64,000 nucleotides of DNA from Hydrogenobacter sp. GTDB lineage: Bacteria > Aquificota > Aquificia > Aquificales > Aquificaceae. The notes beneath the pieces are model-generated. The model was not told where the DNA came from and did no database searches. It saw only the letters and a list, made by a program, of their open reading frames with translations. Location: the NCBI GenBank assembly GCA_028276405.1, contig JAPYWJ010000002.1, positions 27,313-91,312 on the forward strand, written 5' to 3'. Positions 58,722-64,000 of this stretch are shown here, in pieces (positions within the stretch are counted from its first letter, which is position 1; each line of letters begins with the position of its first letter). A program made the position numbers and the translations under genes.

Positions 58722-60595
58722 TGCGTAGCCTCTTGGATGGGTGGTTTGTATTTGGTAATTCCGTGCTGAGTTTTTTGCCAATAAAAGGGCTTGGTGAATA
58801 GCTCATACAGGGCTTTGTATGCAGCTCTTGAGTGTAGCATCCAATAGATAGGGTTCAGCAGGGCATAAGGCAAAAGCTCGTAGTACTTCCTTCTAAAAAC
58901 CGCAAGCATGTTTAGGTATATGCCTAAAAAGTTTCCAAAGAGGAGGTTAAATAGGGATATATACAAAATTGCCGGTGGGAAAAACACATCTAAGGCTTTT
59001 GTTTGGGTAATAAGCCAGAATATGAATACTGCCCACATTATGGGATTTACCAAGAAGGCAAATGGTGTTCCGCCTATAAGAAGGTGGAAGGCTATGAAAC
59101 CTTTCAAGCCCACATTTTTGTACAACTTTCTCGAGTTTCTTGCATGGACAAGCCAAGTTTGCATGTAGCCCTTTATCCATCTTGAACGCTGTCTTATCCA
59201 GTTTCCCACCTTTGCGTTAGCCTCTTCGTAGGTGGTGGAGTTTATCACGCCCACTTTGTAGCCTTTGCCGAAAGCCCTAACGCCTAAGTCTGCATCCTCT
59301 GTGGTATTGAAGGGGTCCCAAGCTCCTACTTCTCTGAGCTTTTCCACATCAAAGTGATTGCTGGTTCCACCCAGTGGTATAGGAAGGTTTAAGTTGTATA
59401 ACCCGGGTAGGAGGTAATCAAACCAGTAGGAATACTCAAGGGTGAACATCTTTGTAAGGAAGTTTTCATCTTTGTTAAAGTAGTTGAGGGCTGCCTGAAA
59501 GCATATGTATTCACCACCACCCTTTTGGAAGGCTATTACCGACTTTTTTAGCTGGTCTGCTTCTGGTATATCCTCCGCATCGTAAATGGTTAGATATTTG
59601 CCTCTGGCAAAGAATAGCCCATAATTGCAAGCTTTAGGTTTAGTTTTTGGTAAGCTGGGAGGCACTATTACAAATCTCCAGTTGGCTGGTGGCTTGTGAG
59701 CTTTTGCCGCCTCGTAGGTTTCCTTGTCATCCTCTTCCAAAAGTAGGATCACATCAAGCTTGTTTTGGGGATAATCTACTTTCTTTAAACTGTTTATTAG
59801 TATTCCTATCACCTCCGGCTCTTTATAAACAGGGACAAGCACCGTATAAACGGGAAGGTCCTTTTCATCTAAAGCCTTTACCTCCTCATCTGTTATAAAC
59901 TGTTGCATTTCTGCCTTGGCACCCGCAAGGCTCAGGATCAGTTTAAAAAGTATTGACGCCACATAAAAAACCTGAACTACAAAGATCAAAAATGCCAAGT
60001 AAGACACCGCATCATAATAGATCCACACAAGGGACAAATACAGTAGGATTCCCATAACAAGAACCTGACCTCTTGAAAACACAATGGATGCAGAATACTC
60101 GGGACTTGTGTAAAAGAGCCCATGCACAGCTCTATCTATAAACTTCTCCTTAAAATAGCTTTCAAGAAGCTTTATAAGGTCAAGGTCTGTTATAACTATG
60201 AACTTATATTCCATGTTGGGAAAATGCTTTTCTAAAAATTGATAAAGCCTTTGACTACCCGGGTCAGATGTTAATATAGTTATCTCCTCTTTATTTTGTT
60301 TTGCTGGGATTACTTCAAACTTTGCCAGTTCTTGCGGGTCAAACCTAGTTAGAAGATTTTGGTCTATTAGTTTTTTTAAGGTTTCTATATCCTGTATAAA
60401 CTCAAACCCAAAGTGTTCAGCAAGAGCTTTGAAAAGATCAATACGCCTTATATAGCCCAAACTGGCAAGGATCCAACCTAATCTTCCGCCATATCTTTTT
60501 TGATACTCAAGAACCTCTTCCAACTGCTCTTGAGTTATGAGCCCTTTGCTAAGGAGAAGCTCTCCTATTCTTACCTTATTCAGAAGCTCCACCAT
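58718..60595 (-). CDS. MshEN-GT2 fusion: c-di-GMP-linked processive glycosyltransferase
   Basis: The 625-residue protein begins with two MshEN-type motifs. RIGELLLSKGLITQEQLEEVLEYQ (about 9-32) and RLGWILASLGYIRRIDLFKALAEHFG (about 38-63) match the c-di-GMP-binding consensus RLGxxLxxxGxxxxxxLxxxLxxQ. Helices near 175-235 are followed by a family 2 glycosyltransferase domain (about 250-510). It holds PVYTVLVPVYKEPEVI, the D-x-D in IYDAEDIPEADQ, TEDADLGVRAFG and the QRSRWIKGYMQT motif of processive synthases. Three or four helices close it. NfrB has the same two modules in the opposite order. There is no PilZ domain as in BcsA. Located between the barrel gene and the GT-C-like gene. Confidence 0.82.
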   Translation of the reverse strand: MVELLNKVRIGELLLSKGLITQEQLEEVLEYQKRYGGRLGWILASLGYIRRIDLFKALAEHFGFEFIQDIETLKKLIDQNLLTRFDPQELAKFEVIPAKQNKEEITILTSDPGSQRLYQFLEKHFPNMEYKFIVITDLDLIKLLESYFKEKFIDRAVHGLFYTSPEYSASIVFSRGQVLVMGILLYLSLVWIYYDAVSYLAFLIFVVQVFYVASILFKLILSLAGAKAEMQQFITDEEVKALDEKDLPVYTVLVPVYKEPEVIGILINSLKKVDYPQNKLDVILLLEEDDKETYEAAKAHKPPANWRFVIVPPSLPKTKPKACNYGLFFARGKYLTIYDAEDIPEADQLKKSVIAFQKGGGEYICFQAALNYFNKDENFLTKMFTLEYSYWFDYLLPGLYNLNLPIPLGGTSNHFDVEKLREVGAWDPFNTTEDADLGVRAFGKGYKVGVINSTTYEEANAKVGNWIRQRSRWIKGYMQTWLVHARNSRKLYKNVGLKGFIAFHLLIGGTPFAFLVNPIMWAVFIFWLITQTKALDVFFPPAILYISLFNLLFGNFLGIYLNMLAVFRRKYYELLPYALLNPIYWMLHSRAAYKALYELFTKPFYWQKTQHGITKYKPPIQEATQ

Positions 60596-61356
60596 AACGA
60601 AAGATTAAACCCTTTGCCTGCTCCCGTGTTTCTTCCAAAAAACACCTGCTGGTATGTGGCAACTAAAGAAACATTTCCCAGCATTATCCTTGGTCCTACA
60701 TACACCTGTGCCAGTTTGTAATCGGGTTCCAACAGGACATTGTTTCCTATTTGTTTCTTTTTTCCATCTCCTAAGCCTATCTGAAGGTCTAAAGTTGTCA
60801 AAAATTGTATATTTTTGGTTAAGTTTATGCCGGCTGTTGCGTAGGACCTTATCTGAGAAGACGGATAGCCAAAGTAATAGCGATATCCCACACCAGAGTC
60901 AAAGAAGCCAAACTTTCCAGACCTACCATACAAAAGTCCTCCCTCCACACCAACCCTTCCGTAGCCAAGCCTCGGATTGTCCTTTATGGAGTATCCCGTT
61001 GGCAATATTGCATTTCCATAGAAGGAAAAGGAGTAATCTTTACCTTTTTTTATCTGTCTTATTAATCCAATTTCAAAGTCTCCAAAGCCTGAATTACTAT
61101 TTGTCCCACACTTTAACTCATCATAGGGTAGTTTAAAGGTAATAGTAGTCTTTTTTGTAAGTCCATACTCTCCGTATAGCTGAACTTCTTTCTTTTCAAA
61201 GGTGCAACCCATTGGCAATTTGTTTCCCTCTTTGTCATAAAAGTCATTAGCCCTATAGTAGTTAAAGGATGGAGATAGGAAAAACTGACCCTCCTCCTTT
61301 ACCCATGCAGAAGCAAAAGACAATGCAGGCAAAAGAAGAAATACATAATATCTCAT
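60580..61356 (-). CDS. Outer-membrane beta-barrel protein
   Basis: The 258-residue protein has a signal peptide (MRYYVFLLLPALSFASA) and a run of alternating amphipathic strands. It ends in FNLSLWWSF, the C-terminal aromatic signature recognised by the BAM machinery. About 12 strands fit. It has a pair of Cys (MGCTFEKK, LKCGTNS) that could form a disulfide. It overlaps its neighbours by 4 and 16 bases. In context it may be the outer-membrane exit for the polymer, replacing BcsC, but no TPR region is present. Confidence 0.72.
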   Translation of the reverse strand: MRYYVFLLLPALSFASAWVKEEGQFFLSPSFNYYRANDFYDKEGNKLPMGCTFEKKEVQLYGEYGLTKKTTITFKLPYDELKCGTNSNSGFGDFEIGLIRQIKKGKDYSFSFYGNAILPTGYSIKDNPRLGYGRVGVEGGLLYGRSGKFGFFDSGVGYRYYFGYPSSQIRSYATAGINLTKNIQFLTTLDLQIGLGDGKKKQIGNNVLLEPDYKLAQVYVGPRIMLGNVSLVATYQQVFFGRNTGAGKGFNLSLWWSF

Positions 61357-63197
61357 GTTGTGGACCTCCTTGTAAGTTTTCTATAGACATAGGATAAGAA
61401 GAGAGTTATGGGGATGCTTGCCAGAAGCACAATCCAAATTTTGTATTTGTTCCAGTAATATCTAAAGCCCTTTTGAGATTTATACTCAACCCTGAGTTTT
61501 TTGCCTACTTCGTAGGAAGCAATGAAATCTTTGCTTGCTACTGCAGTGTTTCCTGATAATTCCAGCATCTCCCTCAGACTGTAAAGAAATAAAGGTTCTA
61601 TACCGGAGTATTGCTTATAGTAAGAAAACACCAAAGCCGGCTTGCCTTCAAATTTGTTCAAAGTTATTACAGAGAAATATTCGGAAGGCACAGACGAAAA
61701 TATAATTTTCTGTGTTAAAGGATTTACGATTTCAAAATCTCCTTTGCTTAGGTCTATTATGTTCCCTTTTGTGTCTGTGGGAGAGACAAAGGATATTACA
61801 AAATCGTACTTAGACAAGTCCTTTGGGTTTATATCTACAGACTTTATGTTTTTGTTATACAAACTTAGCTCCGATAAAAACTTTAAAATATAGGGATAAA
61901 AGTTCTGATCTTTTACCACAAGCGCCACATAACCGTGCAGGGACCTCAGAAAATCCGAAATACTCTTTGGGTTATTTTTAAGGCTGTTCCAATAAAAGTA
62001 TGAGTCTTCAAAAACGGTAAGCACCGAATGGGCAAGAGTCCCAAAACAGCTCTCAGAAGAGCCAAACAGAACCATGTTAACGCTAATGTAATTGGTACCG
62101 TATTTTAGCCCTTGTGTGGGGATTTCTATGTCAAAACTTTTTTTTCCGCTACCCTCCAGTAGGTATGCGTTTATAAGCTCAGAGTTTAGGTATATCCTTA
62201 GCTCCGCGTGGTCCTTTTTGGGTATTGGGGTGTGAGCTATGTGGAGCTTTAAGTAAAGTCTGTCTGGCAAACCACCCATCTTTGATGTATCCAAGGGGAT
62301 GGTGTAGCTGATGTTGCCCGCACCCTCCACGCTTACAGTTTTCAACCCCAAGTCTCTTAGAGATAGTTCTGAGGAAGGTTCTTCTATTTGTCTCTGGGCA
62401 GACTTTATATCCTGCGAGCTACCAAAGAGGTAAGGTAAAAACACACCCTCCTCAAAGGCAACAACGCTTTCAAATGGAATGTAAAGGGTGTTATTTTTTA
62501 GTTCCAAATGGTTGTCCGAAGAGAACTTTATAGATTTACAGGAAGGCTCCTGCGTCCATTGAAATTTGCAAGGAATAGGGTTTTGCTTACAAAATTGATA
62601 GGCAAAGGGAATAACTCTTGGATCGTTGGTACAGTATATGTTGTCGTAGTCTAACAGAAACTCTCTTATGTTTTTGTAGCTTGTGTATCTAAATTCAACC
62701 TGACTGTCCTTTTTGATTATCAAGTATATCCTGTCTGAGAATATGTCTTCACAGATGTTATTGGAAATTCTAAAGTTCCCCAAAAGACTTACCTTCATAA
62801 AATCTCTGTTCTTCTTCCTATAAATGGGTATATCTACCTCTGGTGGAAGTTGGTTAGCTTTGTATGTTTTATAGGGAATATCGTCTATAAGAAAGGTTAT
62901 GGTGCTGTCTTCTCTTAGATAGGGTGCGGTAAGTATTTTTAGTCTAACTGTTCCAGACTTAAGCTGTGGAAGTGTGGGTATATAAAAATCCTGCTTTGGA
63001 CCCACCCCCTTTAGTAAAAGGTCCTGTGAAAGAAGGTTTAACTCTTGAAAGGTAAAGATCCTTTTCTGTATAGGGTTTGCCACAGAAAAAGAAAAGCACA
63101 CTAATATGACAAACAATCCAAATACCCTTTTGAGCAGGTATATAAACCTACTTCTAGACTCTTTATCTACATTTCTGAGTTTATTGGTAAACCTCAT
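61353..63197 (-). CDS. BcsB-like periplasmic subunit of a polysaccharide synthase
   Basis: The 614-residue protein has an N-terminal hydrophobic export segment (about 20-42), a long periplasmic region and one C-terminal transmembrane helix (WIVLLASIPITLFLSYVY). This is the topology of BcsB. Paired carbohydrate-binding and flavodoxin-like domains are suggested by SGTVRLKILTAPYLREDSTITFLIDDIPYKTY, NICEDIFSDRIYLIIKK and the second-half repeat LPDRLYLKLHIAHTPIPKKDHAELRIYLN. BcsB guides the nascent chain from the synthase. It is shorter than Escherichia BcsB (about 780). The polymer here need not be cellulose. Confidence 0.78.
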   Translation of the reverse strand: MRFTNKLRNVDKESRSRFIYLLKRVFGLFVILVCFSFSVANPIQKRIFTFQELNLLSQDLLLKGVGPKQDFYIPTLPQLKSGTVRLKILTAPYLREDSTITFLIDDIPYKTYKANQLPPEVDIPIYRKKNRDFMKVSLLGNFRISNNICEDIFSDRIYLIIKKDSQVEFRYTSYKNIREFLLDYDNIYCTNDPRVIPFAYQFCKQNPIPCKFQWTQEPSCKSIKFSSDNHLELKNNTLYIPFESVVAFEEGVFLPYLFGSSQDIKSAQRQIEEPSSELSLRDLGLKTVSVEGAGNISYTIPLDTSKMGGLPDRLYLKLHIAHTPIPKKDHAELRIYLNSELINAYLLEGSGKKSFDIEIPTQGLKYGTNYISVNMVLFGSSESCFGTLAHSVLTVFEDSYFYWNSLKNNPKSISDFLRSLHGYVALVVKDQNFYPYILKFLSELSLYNKNIKSVDINPKDLSKYDFVISFVSPTDTKGNIIDLSKGDFEIVNPLTQKIIFSSVPSEYFSVITLNKFEGKPALVFSYYKQYSGIEPLFLYSLREMLELSGNTAVASKDFIASYEVGKKLRVEYKSQKGFRYYWNKYKIWIVLLASIPITLFLSYVYRKLTRRSTT

Positions 63198-63222
63198 CTA
63201 ATTGCTCCCCTTTCTTATTATA
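63198..63222 (-). promoter_or_regulatory. -10 and ribosome site of the exopolysaccharide operon
   Basis: On the minus strand TATAAT (63217-63222) is followed by AGGGGAG (63205-63211) 7 bases before the bcsB-like ATG. No convincing -35 is found 17 bases upstream, which would fall inside the end of rimM. Confidence 0.5.
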
Positions 63223-63231
63223 GTATTGTAT

Positions 63232-63750
63232 TTAGTAAAGTTGGGATAAAAGATCAGACACTTCTATCTTTTTATCTTCTTTGTCTACATTTTTTACCAT
63301 ATTTTCCGTAAAGGGTATATAGCCTCTACCTTCATCAAGCTCAAGAAGACAGTAGGGCTGTGTTTCTAATATTCCTGTAATTTTTCCTAAAAACTTTCCG
63401 CTTTCTGTATAAACTTTTAAACCTTCCAACTCAAAGTAATAGTACTCATCTTTTCTTCTTTTTGGGAGCTGGTAAGCAGGTAAAAAAACTTTGGCAGACA
63501 CATACTTACGAGCAGACTCCAAGCTTTCACAACCAGAAAACTTTACCAGTATGTATTTTCCGTGCTTTTTAATGTCTTCTAATGAAAAGGGCACATAATC
63601 ACCGCCTTTCTTTTTAAGAAACACAGTCTTTAATTTTTTCCAATACTTTGGTTCAAGATAGGGCTCTACCTTTATGTGTCCCTTCAGTCCATAAGTATCC
63701 ACAATCCTACCTATTACGATAAACGAGGCTGTTCTAGAAAAATCCTTCAT
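63232..63750 (-). CDS. rimM: Ribosome maturation factor RimM
   Basis: The 172-residue protein has the two RimM domains. The N-terminal beta-barrel reads FIVIGRIVDTYGLKGHIKVEPYLE with GLKGHIKV as signature. The PRC-barrel C-terminal domain contains DEYYYFELEGLKVYTESGKFLGKITGI and the ending FTENMVKNVDKEDKKIEV. It binds S19 and assists 30S assembly. The start overlaps the stop of the gene upstream (ATGA). trmD and rplS, its usual neighbours, are not downstream here. Confidence 0.94.
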   Translation of the reverse strand: MKDFSRTASFIVIGRIVDTYGLKGHIKVEPYLEPKYWKKLKTVFLKKKGGDYVPFSLEDIKKHGKYILVKFSGCESLESARKYVSAKVFLPAYQLPKRRKDEYYYFELEGLKVYTESGKFLGKITGILETQPYCLLELDEGRGYIPFTENMVKNVDKEDKKIEVSDLLSQLY

Positions 63751-64000
63751 CGGGACACCCCTCCAGCCTCTAAAGGAACTAACCTACTCCTCAGCCTATC
63801 CCACACCCCTTCCACCAAAACTGGCTTCAGAGGAGAAACGTCTCTTGGTAAGACCTTTCCAAGAATAGGCAAAAGGAGGGCTACCCTCAGAACTTGCCAA
63901 GCGGAAGAAGAGGCTTTATTACCTCTTCCCCGCTCAGGATTCCTTCCATCGGCTCCCTCACAGGAACTTAGCTCACTCTGAAGGCTTTGTATGAGATCAG
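63747..64000 (-). CDS. C-terminal fragment of an unidentified protein
   Basis: Reading the minus strand in one frame from the window edge to TGA 63747-63749 gives 84 open codons. They end in WQVLRVALLLPILGK ... PLEAGGVSR, with the stop overlapping the rimM start (ATGA). The segment has no internal ATG. The Arg-rich hydrophobic character and the coupling to rimM support a real gene that continues to the right. I do not recognise the family. Confidence 0.5.
   Translation of the reverse strand, partial: DLIQSLQSELSSCEGADGRNPERGRGNKASSSAWQVLRVALLLPILGKVLPRDVSPLKPVLVEGVWDRLRSRLVPLEAGGVSR

Noticed and set aside
63676..63981. Plus-strand ORF of 101 codons at the right edge
   Set aside because: It is antisense to the start of rimM and to a better-supported open minus-strand frame that is coupled to rimM; its product has no recognisable pattern.
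1..64000. CRISPR arrays, insertion sequences, prophage or integrative elements
   Set aside because: No regularly spaced repeats, transposase, integrase or phage structural genes were seen, and neither tRNA is followed by an attachment-site duplication that I can find.

Overview
This window looks like chromosome from a thermophilic, autotrophic member of the Aquificaceae (Hydrogenobacter/Thermocrinis-like). That placement is inferred from gene content. The window has two small tandem [4Fe-4S] ferredoxins beside sucC/sucD, a separate class I fumarase beta subunit (reductive TCA cycle type genes), MqnD (futalosine route to menaquinone), a split glycyl-tRNA synthetase, and very compact gene packing with ATGA overlaps. 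No intergenic gap exceeds about 145 bases. I see no insertion sequence, CRISPR array, rRNA or prophage.

Layout. 1-1.3 kb: end of a glycosyltransferase and a polysaccharide flippase. 1.3-14.3 kb: a long minus-strand run with an ABC-2 polysaccharide exporter, an MgtC-like protein, SecF, a TPR-like protein, GlyS, PEP synthase, PilM/N/O, a short PilP-position protein, the PilQ secretin and a small membrane protein. 14.3-21 kb: QueF, a transglutaminase-type membrane protein, an HD phosphohydrolase, unknown genes, and a CDGSH/pirin/methyltransferase cluster. 21-30.9 kb: thermonuclease, amino acid permease, MqnD, tRNA-Arg(CCT), macro domain, HisZ-like, UvrC, polyprenyl diphosphate synthase, lytic transglycosylase, histone-deacetylase-like enzyme and MBL hydrolase. 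30.9-46 kb: RimO, FumB, tRNA(CAT), a YqaA/VTT protein, an MBL hydrolase, two ferredoxins, SucD/SucC, MurD, ThrS, PlsC, NuoH, an IscA-type carrier, the CdaR/CdaA c-di-AMP pair, FolP, MobB and a phosphohexomutase. 46-51.8 kb: the glutamate synthase large subunit and an MFS exporter.

Two accessory blocks stand out. At 51.9-57.3 kb a TonB-dependent receptor, ExbB, ExbD, TonB and a Tat-exported PhoD phosphatase form one tight plus-strand cassette. Its first ribosome binding site is buried in a strong hairpin. At 57.3-63.2 kb, in the opposite direction, a BcsB-like periplasmic protein, an outer-membrane beta-barrel, a family 2 glycosyltransferase carrying an N-terminal MshEN-type (c-di-GMP-binding) domain, and a polytopic GT-C-like membrane protein form an exopolysaccharide operon. 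It resembles a hybrid of the Bcs and Nfr systems. RimM and the end of an unidentified gene close the window.

Regulation visible in the sequence. Many first genes of transcription units lack a Shine-Dalgarno sequence and have a TATAAT-like hexamer 6-10 bases before the start codon, which suggests leaderless mRNAs. Genes inside operons have good AGGAGG sites. Two TGAT-N4-ATCA palindromes of the Crp/Fnr type lie upstream of fumB and iscA, both where a class II activator would sit if my assigned -10 elements are right. A rho-independent terminator follows iscA. Assignments rest on recognition of family motifs by eye; no search or alignment was run.
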